64,000 bases of DNA, taken from Mangifera indica (lineage: Eukaryota; Streptophyta; Magnoliopsida; Sapindales; Anacardiaceae). Both the position numbers and the translations under genes were made by a program. Shown piece by piece: positions 11,871 through 24,721 of the stretch. The stretch is from the NCBI RefSeq assembly GCF_011075055.1, contig NC_058154.1, positions 3,596,001 through 3,660,000 of the forward strand, in the 5' to 3' direction. The notes under the pieces were generated by a model that saw nothing but the letters and a program-made list of their open reading frames with translations, had not been told where the DNA came from and ran no database searches. Position 1 is the first letter of the stretch; the number at the start of each line of letters is the position of its first letter.

Positions 11871-11887
11871 TCTAGAAATATATTTAA

Positions 11888-12935
11888 GGCCAAATGACTT
11901 ATTCCCACCCAAGGTTTAGTGAAAACCTAAGTGACTCCCATCAATTTTTGAAAATCCAAATATCCACCAATTCGTTAGCTTTGACTGTTATAATCAGGGG
12001 TAAAATCGTTATTTAGAATTTTTATTTAAATAAAGAAAAAGTTATTTCTTTTTCCCCCTTAATTTTAAAAACTAATCATTTTCCCGTAACTTTATTTTAA
12101 AAATTAATCTTTCATCTCCACCATATATACTTTTTAAGGTTTTATATTTTAGAATAAATAACCGCCCCTTTCAAACTTTGAAACATTACACTTATACCTC
12201 AAAAACTTCATTCCATCTTTTCGACGATTCTTCTTCTTGACATTCCTCTTCAACAACATCTGCCTCCTTTTTAATTGTTTCTCGATGCGAAAATCACCGA
12301 AATTCAATCGAAATGGTCAAATTTTTACATATAAATCTATGTGAAAATCACATAGATCTGTGCGAGAATGCACAGATCAGTCTGATGGCATTGTACAGAC
12401 ATGACTAATATCTATGCGATGTCATTCGATTGATCTATGCATCTACTAACACATAGATCGTCACAGATCTATATGATTTGTGCACAGATCTATGCACAAA
12501 AATCTGATCATTTTGATATGATTTTTAATAGTTTTCACACTAAAAAACCATCGGAGAGGGAAAAGATACTGTCAGAGAGGAACACCAAAAAAACTATCAC
12601 GGAAAAGATAGAATGAAGTTTTTGAGGTGTAAGTGCAATGTTTTAAAGTTTGAGGGGGGCAGCTGTTCATTCTAAAATATAGAGCCCTAAAATGCATATA
12701 TGGTGGGGGTAAAAAATTAATTTTTTAAAATTAAGTTAGGGAGAAAATAGTTAGTTTTTAAAACTAAGAAGGCAAAAAAACATTTTTTTTGTTTAAATAA
12801 AAATTTTAAATAATAATTTTACCCTTAACTGTAATAGTCAAAACTAACAGATGAATAAATATTTATGTTTTTGAAAGTTTACGAGAGTCACTTTGAGTTT
12901 TCACTACATCTTGGGTAAGAATAATTCTTTTACGT
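11888..12935. mobile_element. Mutator-type MITE, adjacent to the previous copy
   Basis: It starts GGCCAAATGACTTATTCCC and ends with the mirrored TTGGGTAAGAATAATTCTTTT, whose last bases are mutated. TATATTTAA flanks both sides (11879-11887 and 12936-12944). The centre (12300-12500) is a second palindrome built on CACAGATCTATG-like words. It contains no gene. Confidence 0.8.
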
Positions 12936-13099
12936 TATATTTAAATAACAATAAAACTAAATATGTATATATTTATATGTGTCATTATATGATTATGTGA
13001 TTTTAAATTAACGTAATATTATTAGTGTAATAAACACGTTATGGGTCCACATAAGGAGCAGCCCGTTGACCGGATGAAATTCTAGCGTCGCTCTAAAAT

Positions 13100-13400
13100 G
13101 ATAAAAACTGTTTGTGTCCATTCTGCGCTTCTTGCCAAGCACTCCAAGTGAAGCATCCGTCTCCAGTTCTTTTGGGACCCTCAACGCACAGTGTATGCAT
13201 CTCTCTTCGCTTATCTTCTTTTCATTTTTCTTTTTCTTTTGTTCTTTCAATTCTATTCGCTCGATTTTCGAAGTTTTTGTTGGCTTTGCTTCAATCGGAG
13301 GATCTAATTTTGAAAGTGAACTCGCTTGCACTTTGATTAGCGAATTTCGATTAAAGTTAATGATAATTAAGATTTTTTGCGCCGCATTTGTTTGCATTTG
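13100..13400 (+). promoter_or_regulatory. Probable first non-coding exon and promoter side of the DCD-Kelch gene
   Basis: This stretch is less AT-rich than its surroundings. It has a C/T-rich leader-like segment (CTCTCTTCGCTTATCTTC, then many TTTTC) and no copies elsewhere in the window. Removing the copia element at 14506-19513, which has matching GTTAC duplications, places it about 1.5 kb upstream of the DCD-Kelch start codon. An acceptor (TTTCTGTCACAG) immediately precedes that ATG, so an upstream 5'UTR exon must exist, and this is the best candidate. The donor is not settled. The short open frames here (for example 13114-13401) have no recognisable product. Confidence 0.4.
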
Positions 13401-13581
13401 AAGTTGAAATAAGTGTTTGCCGATTCACTTGTACGTTCTTTCATAGTTTCTTTCAAACGAATTATTGTCCTGCGATTTTCCATATTTTGTAGTTCTTTTT
13501 AAGCGTATTCTCAGGCTCTGGTTGCTTTACATTGAAATGTTTTTGTCGATTTTGTTCATTGAGCATCACACACTACTGTTA

Positions 13582-14048
13582 GGGCGATTGATTTTATTAC
13601 CAAAATAAGAAGATTAGCTTAAAGGTAGAGTATTTAAAAGATTATTGGGTATAAATAATTATTATGTTTAATAAAATTTGATAAGTATAAATAATTATTG
13701 TGTTTGATTAAAGATAATAAAAAAATACTAGTAAATTATTTTACTTAAATACCCTTCAATATAATTATTTTTAAATATTTTATAAATTATTTGTTATATT
13801 AATTAAAAATAAATTTATTTTGTCTTAAAAAATTAATAAATAATAATATAATTATAATAAAATTAAGATTACCTTGGTAATCTTTTAATACTTAAGGTGA
13901 AAGTAATAATCAGATTACCACCTATATTACCTGTCATGTTAGCATTGGTAATAGAAGATTACCTTACTGACAAATCAAACAAAGTAATGTAAGTAATAAA
14001 AGATAGATTACCAAGGTAATCTTTAAATCTCTGAAATCAAACGGTGCC
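13582..14048. mobile_element. PIF/Harbinger-like MITE
   Basis: TTA flanks both ends (13579-13581 and 14049-14051). The ends GGGCGATTGATTTTATTACC and the mirror of AATCAAACGGTGCC form imperfect terminal repeats. Inner motifs TACCAAAATAAGAAGATTA and AATAATTATTATGTTTAAT recur in copies near 25970, 43310 and 47800. A short internal palindrome, GATTACCTTGGTAATC, occurs at both sides. It lies in the presumed first intron of the DCD-Kelch gene. Confidence 0.65.
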
Positions 14049-14051
14049 TTA

Positions 14052-14500
14052 GGTTTTATTTGTTTACTTATTACTTATGGATATTTTAATGCCTCAAATC
14101 ACTGTGTATTTGTTTGTTCTTTGTTGTTGCAGTGATCTCTAAATTCCACCAACTTTTAGTTTATTCTATTGATATTGCTGTAATGTTTGCTATTATGAAT
14201 TGTTTTGAAGCGGCTGAATCTTGATAGCGACATGAGCGTTAATTAATTTGTGAGAAATGTATAGTTAATATGTAAGGCTTTTTGTAATGCTCATAGAAGT
14301 AAGATCTCCATTTGTTTGACATACTGGCCTCTCTGGTTATTAATGGAAGCCAATTCGTTAAATGTTTGTGTTAGGTTTTTGTTGTTCTTATGATTGCTGA
14401 TATTCTATAAATTTTCTGTTTTAAGATTGTGCTGCATTTAGTACTTATTTTGCATTGTTTTGGTTGAAAGATTTTTGGACCTTTTGATTAGCAGTAGTTA
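14052..14500 (+). other. Presumed intron sequence upstream of the copia insertion
   Basis: This is T-rich, moderately AT-rich, single-copy-looking DNA without open frames or repeats. It should be contiguous with 19519 onward once the copia element is removed. Confidence 0.45.
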
Positions 14501-14505
14501 GTTAC

Positions 14506-14615
14506 TATTAGGATGTTCGTTAAATGTAACAAAGAAGTTTCCAATTCTGTTAAATGTAACTACTTTCCTTTGTATATAAGGAAGTCATGAACAATTGTAC
14601 ACTATCAACCTTTGT
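14506..14615 (+). repeat. Truncated 5' LTR of the copia element
   Basis: It aligns with the first half of the 3' LTR: AGTTTCCAATTCTGTTAAAT, then GGAAGTCATGAACAATTGTAC versus GGAAGTCATTAACAATTGTAC. After about 110 bp the match stops and gag-like sequence follows, so the remainder of the LTR and the start of gag have been deleted. Confidence 0.8.
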
Positions 14616-14639
14616 ACAAGGAAGTTATAGACAACCTGG

Positions 14640-17600
14640 ACCTACTTATCAGCATAGGCCATATTCCTTCTTGAACTGCCCATCTTATCAGCCTAGCACT
14701 TGTATGTTATTCTTCTATAGTCAATCTAGGAAGAGGTAGAGGTAGATTTACTGGAAGAGGAAGATTGATTTGTTAATTGTGTAGTAAAGATGGCCATACA
14801 ACTATGCAGTGCTACTATAGGTTCAATACCAACTACAACTATGCAACTGTATCAATTTTACACTATCTACCACCCTAATAGTACACACAAACACAAATCC
14901 ATTATCATCTCCTTCAACTAGCTCAAGTAGCTACCCCTGCTACTGTACAAGATTATTCTTGATACATGGATTTAGGTGTCGCTGACCATGATACCTTTGA
15001 TGACTTTTAGCTGACTGTGGCAACCAACTATAAAGGCAATGATCAATTTGTAGGCAATGGTGAGTCTCTAAGCATTACTTATATTAGACATGTCTTAGTT
15101 CCTAGTCACTTCCATTCTAAGGTCTGCCTCTTAAAAATGTCATGTCTGTCGTATATTACGAGAAACTTGTTTAGCATTTCTAAAATTACAAAAGATAATT
15201 ATGTTGTAGTTGAATTTTGTGCTGACAAATGTGTTATTAATGACAAACACACTCAGACAATACTACTACAAGGGCAACTTAAGGATGACTTGTATTAGCT
15301 CAACATTTCTCATTTTTCCACATCATTACTACATTCCAAATTCAATTCAGCTTCTTCAAAACACAAAGAAAATCTTAGTTTGGCATCTGTCACTTGTACT
15401 GCAAATAAAACATATATGCATCAATTTAGACATAATAGTTCTTTCGCCTATGCTAGTGCCAAGAGTAGTTCTGATTCATCAATGTTGTATACTGTGCCTA
15501 TTTCTAAATTTCTGAATTGTGATAATAAAACTGGTCAGCCTGTATCTTTTGCTATTTTTGAAACCACTATTGATTTGTGGCATACTAAAGTAGGTCATCC
15601 TAATAGCAAGATACTTGTACAAGTTTTAAATTAAATGAATGTTGTCTTTTATTCCAATTGTGATGTTTCCTTTTGTAATGCATGTCAACTTGGTAAGTTA
15701 AAACAAATTTCTTTCGTCAATCCATTTCTAAGACCTTTAAGCCTCTTGAATTAATACATTCAAATTTGTGGGGACCTTCTCCAGTAGTTTTATTTGAGGG
15801 TTACAATTATTATATTCACTTTATAAATGATTATAGTCTATTTACTCGGATTTTACCTCTCAAAAATAAATCTGAAGCAAAACCAGTCTTTGAATCCTTT
15901 TGCAAACTAATTGAAAGACAATTTGACACTAAAACTAAGTGTTTGCAGTCAGATTGGGGAGGGGAGTATAGAAGTTTAGCTCCCTTACCAAACAGTTTAG
16001 GCATTGTCACCACTGTCCTCACATACATTAGCAAGATGGAAAATCAGAAAGAAAACATAAACATATTGTTGAAATAAGACTTACTCTATTGGCACATGCT
16101 GGTCTTCCTCTTAAACTCTGGCATGCCTTTCAAACTTTTATGTATCTCATCAACAAGCTGCCATCTTCTGTTCTTGAATTTGACTCTCCTTTTCACAAAT
16201 GATTTCATGAAAATCTTGATTATTCTTGATTAAGAGTCTTTGGTTGTGCATCATATCCTTATCTTTGACCATATCACAAACAAAAGTTTTCTCATCACAC
16301 AGCTAAGTGTATTTTTGTTGGATATAGTTTACTTCATAAGGGCTATAAGTGTTGTACATAGTCCTCAGTCTCAAATTCAATGAAACAGAATTTCTTTTTT
16401 CTATATGATCCTCTGTTCAGGTCTTCAGCATTATTTTTTGGTGATAACCAGTCTGTTCTAAAAACTTTTTCGCTACAAATACTAAAAGCTGGTAGATTCT
16501 TGTGTCTTCTAATCAATCAGTTTTCCCTATGTCTGTGTTAAATTCTACAAGCCTAGGTACTACTTGTCAAACACTATTGCCTTCAATGTCTAGTTGTGGC
16601 ATATCCCATAGTTAGCATGAAGCATCAACAACATCAGAATCTAAATGTTTATCCTCAACATTGAACCTTTCATGTCCATCCCTATTTTCTCCCAAAACCA
16701 TAAACACGGGCCTATCTTTTCTTACTGTTGATTTAGAAGTGTAGCTTAACAATTATCCTTCTGCATCAATCTCTTCTCAACCTAATACTTTATTACCAAC
16801 CAACCTACATCTAATCAGCATCCCATGCTAACTAGATCTAAAATGATTACTTGCAAAACCCTTGAAGCCTTCCATTTTTTCCCTCACTGAGACATCTAAT
16901 ACCGAGTCCTCTGTTCAAATAGAACCAACCACTGGCTCTGAGGTTTTATCTAGTCCTGACTGAAAAACTGCAATGAAGGCTGAGTATGATGCTTTGATTG
17001 CCAATAATACTTGGACTTTAGTTCTTCATACAACTGACATGCATTTAGTGGGCCATAAGTGGGTTTTTAGACTTTAGTACAATCTTGATGGTACTGTTCA
17101 AATATATAAAGTTAGACTTGTAGCCAGAGGTTTTCAACAAACACCTGGGATTGATTATTTTGAGACCTTTAACCCTGCTGTAAAAGATGCCAAAATTAGT
17201 CTTTTCCTGAGTTTGGCAGTTCAGTTTGATTGGGATGTTAAGCAAATTGACATCAATAATGTTTTTTCAAATGGGGATTTAGAGGAGCAAGCATACATGC
17301 TTCAACTTGATGGTTTTATCACTGACTGAAAGGAAACTAAGTTGGTTTGCAAGCTAAACAAAGCTTTGTACGGTTTAAACCAAACTCCAAGAGCCTGATT
17401 TTATAAGTTGAAAGCTGTTTTAATTGCTTGGGGGTTTAATTGTGCAGTCATGGATACTAGTTTGTTTCCTTATAACAGTTGTGGGAAAATAATTTATGTG
17501 CTAGCGTATCTTGATGACATCCTACTTGTTGGTAATGATATGACTCTTATTGATAGCTTGACGAAGCATTTAAATGATAAATTTGCCCTCAAGGTATTGG

Positions 17601-18450
17601 GATCATTACACTATTTTCTAGGTTTTGAGATTGTAAGATCCAAGTCTGGTTTGCATCTGAACCAGACTAAATATGCTTAAGACTTACTGTTGAAAGTAAA
17701 AAAATTTTAAGCAACACAACACTCTTTACTGTTGGTTCCAGGTTAGCCATAGATGACAATCATGCTTTTGAGGATCCTTTTTTGTACAGAAGTATAGCAG
17801 ATGCCTTGCAATATCTAACTTCGTCTAGACTTGATATTACTTTTTCTGTTAACAAACTGAGTCAGTTTCTGCAGAAACCTACTATTGCATATTTTTAGGC
17901 TTGCAAGAGAGTTCTCGGATGTATTAAAGGGACTGTGACATTTGGGTTACAATTTAAACTAAGGAGTTTGTTATGGTTAAACTGTTTTTAAGATTTCTGA
18001 TTTGGTTAGTAGCTTACATGACAAGAGATCCACTACTGGATACTGTCTTTTTCTGTGTTAAAAACTTATTTCAATGGAGCTCTAGAAAACAAAAGGTAGT
18101 TGCATTGTTTTCTGCTAAAGCTGAATATAGAGCTTTGTCTCAAACAGCAACTGAAATTGGTTGGGTGAGGAGTTTATTTGCAGAACTAAAGTTAAAGTTT
18201 TCTGCTCGTTCTATAAATTGGTGTGACAATCAGAGTGCTGACTCTTTAGCTTCTAATCCTGTGTATCATGCTAGAACCAAGCATATTGAAATTGATGTCC
18301 ACTACATTTGAGATCAACTTACTGGAAAACAGTTGGTTATTCAATACGTTTCAACTAAATTTCAAAAAGCTGATATTTTAACAAAATCCTCGGCTGCTAG
18401 ACAGTTTGTTAACTTGAGAAGTGCTTTTAATCTGCACAATCTTTAACAGT
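14640..18450 (+). pseudogene. Copia gag-pol pseudogene
   Basis: Domains occur in order. The CCHC zinc knuckle is at 14771-14812 (C-stop-L-C-S-K-D-G-H-T-T-M-Q-C, with one stop inside). The protease region (14955-15300) has YMDLGVADH where an active enzyme has D-S-G-A, and later ITRNLFSISKIT. The integrase has an HHCC-side motif LWHTKVGHP (15577-15603), then CNACQLGKLK and a core at 15750-16070 with FINDYS and QSDWGGEY. The reverse transcriptase (16970-17690) has WVFRL, VRLVARGFQQTPGIDYFETF and the YLDDILLVGND catalytic box (17507-17539). The RNase H region (17790-18450) has KAEYRALS and a C-terminal TKHIEIDVHYI. More than ten stops or frameshifts break it. Confidence 0.92.
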
Positions 18451-19142
18451 TTCAGTCTATGACTTCTCAACATCAATCTGTGCATACTTCTGGAAGTTAA
18501 GTTTTGAGTTGATGTTGTTGGCTTCAGGAGTATTGCAGATATGGTTAGTTAACATCTGGAGTTGTAATAGAGGTAGTGTTGATGTTATGGTTGTTGAAGT
18601 GTTGTTATGGTTGTTTGCAGTATTGATAGGGATATTCTGTAGTAGTTGTAGTGTTGATATTATGGTTGTTGCAGTATTGATAGGGATATTCTGTAGTAGT
18701 GCTAATGCTGTTCTGAAAGTTGGTGATTGAATATTTAGTAAGAAATGCAGCTCTGGTGCAGTTCAAACTTGATGGAGTGTTGCAGTGTTAATTGTTCAGC
18801 TGCAGCTTTGAATTGATGAAGTGTTTGTTCAGATGTAGCTTTGAATTGATGAAGCGTTGATGTGTTTGTTGTGATGCAGTTCTGAATTAATGTAGCTTTT
18901 AAGTGTTAAATTGTTCTGATACAGCTCTGAACTGATGAACTGATGCTGTTTTGAATTGATGGTACTTGATGGAGTGTTGTACTGTTGAATCTTTCTGATG
19001 CAGCTCAAATTGATGGAGTGCTCAAGTGTTGAATTGTTCTGATGCAGTTCTGAACTGATGAAGTGTGTTGAAGTATTTGAAGGGTTCAGATTTGATTGAA
19101 TTGCAATCCGGCATGGTGGTGATCTGAACTGAAGAAAGTCTT

Positions 19143-19283
19143 GTTTAACCAGGGATGTTAGGATGTCAATTAAGAAGAGAGTTTGGTTTAACCGGGGATG
19201 TTAGGACGTAAGTTAGAAAGAGAGTTTTGTTTAACGGGGATGTTAGGAGGTCAGTTAAGAAGAGAGTTTGGTTTAACAGGGGA
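19143..19283 (+). repeat. 43-bp minisatellite containing the copia polypurine tract
   Basis: GTTTAAC followed by a GGGGATGTTAGGA-like block starts at 19143, 19186, 19229 and 19271, with spacings of 43, 43 and 42 bp. Each unit carries AGTTAAGAAGAGAGTTTG or a variant. The last unit runs straight into the 3' LTR, so the purine tract used for plus-strand priming lies in the repeated unit. Confidence 0.8.
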
Positions 19284-19513
19284 TGTCAGGATGTTTGTGA
19301 ATTGTAACGGAGAAGTTTCCCATTCTGTTAAATGTAACAACTTCCGTTTTGTACATAAGGAAGTCATTAACAATTGTACTCCATTCATTCCTTTTCCTAT
19401 ACAAGCAGATCAAAATATCTTGCACTGTAAACTTTATCTCTCGATCTCAGCCCTTCTCATTTTCTTGATTTTCTTTAACTGAAACCCTAACCAGCAATCA
19501 AGGTGGCTGTTCA
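19284..19513 (+). repeat. 3' LTR of the copia element
   Basis: It is 230 bp long, from TGTCAGGATG to GCTGTTCA, and is followed by the GTTAC duplication. It holds AACTTCCGTTTTGTACATAAG and a pyrimidine-rich tail. It ends 78 bp before the start codon of the DCD-Kelch protein, so it could influence that gene. Confidence 0.85.
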
Positions 19514-19591
19514 GTTACTCATGTTTTAAGCTCTAATTTCAGTTTCAAATTTTGTTTGACATCTTTGATCTTTTTCAATTTCTGTCACAGG

Positions 19592-22500
19592 ATGGGGGCA
19601 GGGAGGAAAGCACAAACTATCATTCTCAATGGAAATTCACCTCCTACAAATCCAACTTATACTCATGCATCTGCTAGAAATCTGGGAAAGCACCAGCTTG
19701 GTGGTGTTATATTTGGTTGCAAGAATAACACCATCAGAGAATGTTTAACTAATCAACTGTTTGGTCAGTCGTCTGCAATTTTGATGCATATTTTTATTTA
19801 ACCTTCTGGCTGTTTTTTGTTGTTTCTTTTTTTACATGAATTTGTTAGTCATTCAGAAACCATGACCGTGATATTGGTCTGTAGGATTGTCTAAAAATGG
19901 GAAGAATGAACAAAATATTTGTAATTGTGTCTATTTTAATAATTTGTTTTCGTCTAGATTTTCTTTCCTGTTTTTCATCGATAGAATAATTCTTATTTTG
20001 CAAATATCTTTTCTACAATTATTACTCTGCATACAGACTTAGAGCTCCTTTTTTTAATCAGGATTGCTTCTAAAGATGGGAAAACAGTAGTTTGGTTTAA
20101 TAATATATATGTATATGATGCAATTTCTTTTTTGTTTCATTTTTGTTAGGCAGTATTGCAGTTCTGCTTTGGTATCTGTTCTTAGTTTTGTTCCAAGAAC
20201 TTTATGGGTTATTGCATTAACTTTAACAGGCCTACCAGCTCAACACTTTACCTATGTAAAGAACATTGATATTGGCCTACCACTTTTTCTATTCAACTAC
20301 AGTGATAGAAAACTTTATGGCATCTATGAAGCTGCCAGCCCTGGAAAAATGAACATTGATCCGTATGGATGGACCACTGATGGTTCTGAGAGAACCTTCT
20401 ATCCTGCACAGGTAATATAACAAAGTTTGCTTATCTGTTTTTGAGTTGTTTTTAAGTTAAAAGTTTTATGAGACAGATAGTTTATGATGAAGTTAAGCTT
20501 TAACACTGATATCATGTTGCTTTCCAAATTAAGGTGCAAATTTGTGTCAAATTGCAATGCCAACCTCTGCTTGAAGAACAGTTTAAACCAGTAATTGAGG
20601 ATAATTACTACACTAATCATCAATTTTGGTTTGAGCTTGACCATTCTCAGGCAAGCAAGTTGATATCACTAGCATCTTTATCAGTTTCAACAAGGACTTT
20701 TCTACCTTGTCTTCCTTTCATTACAACAAAGCGGGGAAAATTTTTCCAACCTCTTTCGTCACCTGAGACAGAAGAGGAAAGCAAGGGTTTTGGGCTTTTT
20801 GCTACACAGCCTAATCCTGATGTTACTAAGTGCTTAGGCTGCGTTGCAGATTCTAAAGTTGCTACTTCTGTCAGTGAAACGGAAGGGGAGTGTGAATTGC
20901 TTCAGTCATGTCCTTCGGAGGTTGATCAGTCAAATAATTACTTGAGTAGGAAAATGGATTCTGGAGATGATTCTCCAATAAATGGAGACAACCAGCTTTT
21001 GGAAGCTCATCTAGATGTGAAGATGGTGGAACAAAAAGAGAAAGATATTATACTCATGAAACTGAAACAATTGGCTTTTAACCGTGGACGTCGAGACATT
21101 CCTTCAACTGATTATGTATACGAACCAGCTGTTACAAGTGATATGTGCCCAGGAAACGGGGGTTCTGTTCATGAGAAGATAAGTTCTGATGAGAAGAATG
21201 AAGAGAATCATTGTTCCTCTTCTTATTGTAAGTCCATCATAACTAAGGTAGTTGAGGATATTCGTCCTTTATTTTATTTCACTTAAGATGCAAATAAGTT
21301 ACTTGCTTTGGCCTTGGTAACATTGCATTATGCTCAATGTAGTTGATTCAAGAAGTGGAAGAGCTTAAAGCATTTAAAACAGAACAAACTCTGAAGATGA
21401 AATATTTGGAGCAGAAGCTGGTAATGCCTTGCCATTCCTCTGATGTTGAACTCTGCCCTTCCCAGTAGCTGTTTTATCTGCCCTTGGCAAATTACTTAAG
21501 CAAACTATCTGCAGATTGATATAATAATTCTTTTTCAATTTTTTTTTTTTATATATATATATATTCTGTGGACTAAGTACTAATGTTATATTGAATGAAT
21601 TTACAATGGAAATAGAAGTAGAATTATCAAAGTCATTGATGCTCTAGAAGGTTGAATAGGAAAAGCATTAGCAACAATGGTCCAAGCAGTTTAAGGTTTT
21701 TCCCTCTCCTCAGTGTGAACACATCAAAAGCTTGGAGATATAAAGGAAAATATAATTTAGCACCCTTGAACCCTTAGTTAGTAGGTAGGTGAAACACCTG
21801 TACTGCAAAGGTAAGAGTCAGTAGTGTCTTGGAAGAATCAAATTTATATTGTAATGCACTAATAATAAATTCAAGAGACTATTGTTCCTTCATTTGAAGG
21901 TCAATGCATTAATTCCCTCTCCCTTGGTTATTAATGGCTTGCTGTGTACCTATAATTGTTTATGGAAATTGGTGCTTCCTTTCATTTGTGTATTTCATTT
22001 GGCAACTTGATGCAATGAACAAATACATTTGACCCTGAGTCTTCAGGTTGATGCTGAAACTGAAATCCAGAAGTTGAAAAATCATTGTACGATGGTGAAC
22101 TCTGTGTCTAATGCTCCCATCAAACTAAGTGATGAAAATGCCATAGAGTCCTTAGATGAGCTGCATGTTGTTCCTACTATGTCAATATATATATTGGGTG
22201 GATATGATGGGGAATCATGGTTATCGACATTAGATTTATATGCTCCCTCTCGAGGTGTGATGAAGTCTTTTCAGCCAATGAACTCTGTTCGTTCATTTGC
22301 TGCGGTTGCATCACTCTATGGTGAGGTTTATGTCTTTGGTGGTGGGGATGGACGCATGTGGTACAATACAGGTATTAGCTCTTAATAATTTTTTTGAAGT
22401 ATGATTGCTTCTTCAATCTAATTATCTCTAATATTTCATACTATTTGTCAAGTTGAATCATACAGCCCAGGTAATGATGAATGGACCCTGTGCCCTTCCT

Positions 22501-24721
22501 TGAATCAGGCAAAGGGTGGGTTAGGTGGAGTTACTTCTGATAACAAAATATATGCAATTGGTGGTGGGAATGGTGTTGATTGCTTTTCAGATGTTGAAAT
22601 GTTTGATTTGAGGCTTGAACGATGGATCACTATGCTGTCACTACGACAAAAGGTACACTTTTCACCTGCACTTGAATTGATTTGAGGAATGCACTTTCAG
22701 TGGTTTAGTAACAAAGCATGGAAACTTAAGTTTACTTGTGAGAGCTATAAACTAATATTTATAATGAATTGAAAAATATTGAGGCTTTGCTTTAATTGAA
22801 CACAGACAAAGGGAAATTTCATAATGTATGAAATCTTACAGTTTTTATCAAACTCACAAGAGAAATTTATCATATTCGGACCAGATCTAGTGTGAATGCA
22901 CTGTGATATATGATGCAACAACTTTCTAGATTCACTCAATATGATATTTATATATGAGAAGTTTAATTTGGTAGAACTGACAGAGACAATTGCCTCTTTC
23001 AATTTAAATCTTCTATCTAAATTAATATTTATATATTTCACTTGTTCCTGGGTTCTGGTGCAATGATTGAGGAACAGTGTTGAATTCATTGCCTATTTGA
23101 CATCATAACAATTACGCTTCCTGAAAATAAAGCTATTTGTTTCATCATGGACAACAGTTCACTTCTGTTACAATGGTTGATTATGGTTAACTCTTATGAA
23201 TTCTTAGGTATTTTTGAAAGTCTGAAGTTTTGTCATCTTTTTAGAGTAGTGAACTTTTTGATGGTGTTATTTTTCATCTACCATGAGTGCATTGGTTGTT
23301 CCAAGTTAACCCTTCCTGGAACATATTTTTTTTTAAATTTTATTATAGAATTTGGTATCAAGATTGAGCAGACTAAGGAGTAAGGATATTGATTTTCTGC
23401 TGCTCTTTGTCAAGTAGAGCATTTATCATGTCATCATTCAACACAAGGTTTAAAGATACTTTACATCATGAGACATGTCATTTACATGATATGTATTGTA
23501 TGTGTGATTGTGGTAGCAAGACAACGCAAAGCGTAATTGCATAATGAAATGCAAATTTCAGACATTTCTTATTTCCTTGTGGTATGCCACCTTGTAAAGC
23601 ATGCATTATGTATAAGTTGATTAAGACTTGATCCATGAATGCCTTTCATCTGTTCTCCAGAGATTTTCTCTTGCTGCTGCAGAAATTGATGGTGTGCTTT
23701 ATGCTACTGGTGGATTTGATGGGGTAGATTATCTGAAGTAAGGCACATACCCTCTATGTTTTTTCCTGTTTGTATACATAATTAAAATTTATATGTGTTG
23801 CAATATCAGCTGAAAATACTTCCAAATTCTTGACAATCAAGGCTCTTAATCTTTTGTTTGACATTTAGTTGAATTTAGAGTCCTGTGTTTTTTATACTTG
23901 GGGATCTGTACATTGCTTGGCTACTAACTGATTTAGCCTGTAACAACGTTTAGATGCATCTGATTAGTAAGAAACTAAAAAGTAGATGCTAATTCAAAGT
24001 TTTTTCTGGCACTGCCTTCTAAAAAAGTTGCCTGACATTTCTGCATGTATCAGTTCTGCAGAAAAATTTGACCCCAGAATGCGGTATTGGGAACATATTT
24101 CAAGCATGAACTCAAAGAGGGCCTGCCACTCACTGGTTGTTTTGAATGGAAAATTGTAAGTTATTTTATTCTTGTTTTCTCGTTTTGTTGTCTATTAGTA
24201 CTTTTTTATGGCCCAACTCGGCTGTCCTCTAAAAGTTACTACATTCTGTTTTACATTGTACATTGTAATCTCACTTTTTCTTCTGCAAGTCTACTCATAA
24301 TTTTGTATTGCAATGTCCTTCTCGAGTGTCAGATTGACAAGGTAAATTTGTGTTGTAGGTATGCTCTGGGTGGTTATAATGGCAATGCAATGGTTTCAAG
24401 CGTCGAGATTTATGATTCACGAATGGATTCATGGATGACTGTGGACCCAATGAAGCAGGCAAGAGGATATTCTGCGGCGGTTGTTCAGAATGAGTCTATA
24501 TACGTCTTTGCAGGAGTGGAATCGGGTGACAGAATGTTGAACACGGTATCTTATCTTTTGCCATTCTTGTTTTATGCAGTCGTTTGATAAATGCACAAAT
24601 CTTTATCTTATCTGTCTTGCCGATAATGTGATAACAGGTTGAATGTTTTAAAGAGGGTCGAGGTTGGGAAATAATTGATGTGATTGGGAATAGGAGTTTC
24701 ATGTCAGCTTTTGCCTTGTAG
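19592..24721 (+). CDS. DCD domain and Kelch-repeat protein (At5g01660-like)
   Basis: Ten coding exons can be joined in frame: 19592-19763, 20230-20411, 20534-21247, 21343-21420, 22047-22371, 22453-22652, 23661-23737, 24054-24155, 24359-24545 and 24638-24721. They give 706 residues. All introns are GT-AG. A DCD (development and cell death) domain covers about residues 34-165, with LGGVIFGCKNNTIRECL, FTYVKNIDIGLPLFLFNYSD and YGIYEAASPGKMNIDPYGW. An acidic, serine-rich linker follows, then a coiled coil at about 357-400 and six Kelch repeats from about 428, each with a GG or AG doublet (GGYDG, GGGDG, GGGNG, GGFDG, GGYNG, AGVESG). The DCD domain is known from stress and cell-death-linked plant proteins; Kelch blades form a protein-binding propeller. 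No catalytic role is implied. The ATG follows an intron acceptor directly. There are no premature stops, so it looks functional, although a copia LTR ends 78 bp upstream. Confidence 0.93.

Larger units (their letters stand above)
14506..19513 (+). mobile_element. Ty1/copia retrotransposon, decayed, with GTTAC target duplication
   Basis: GTTAC precedes the 5' end (14501-14505) and follows the 3' end (19514-19518). The 5' LTR is cut to about 110 bp (14506-14615: ATTAGGATGTTCGTTAAATG then ACAATTGTAC). The 3' LTR spans 19284-19513 (TGTCAGGATGTTTGTGAATT to GCTGTTCA). Gag survives only from its zinc knuckle on, and the order after it is protease, integrase, reverse transcriptase, RNase H, as in copia. 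Many stops and shifts show that it cannot move by itself. It lies in the 5' region of the DCD-Kelch gene, in the same orientation. Confidence 0.92.
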
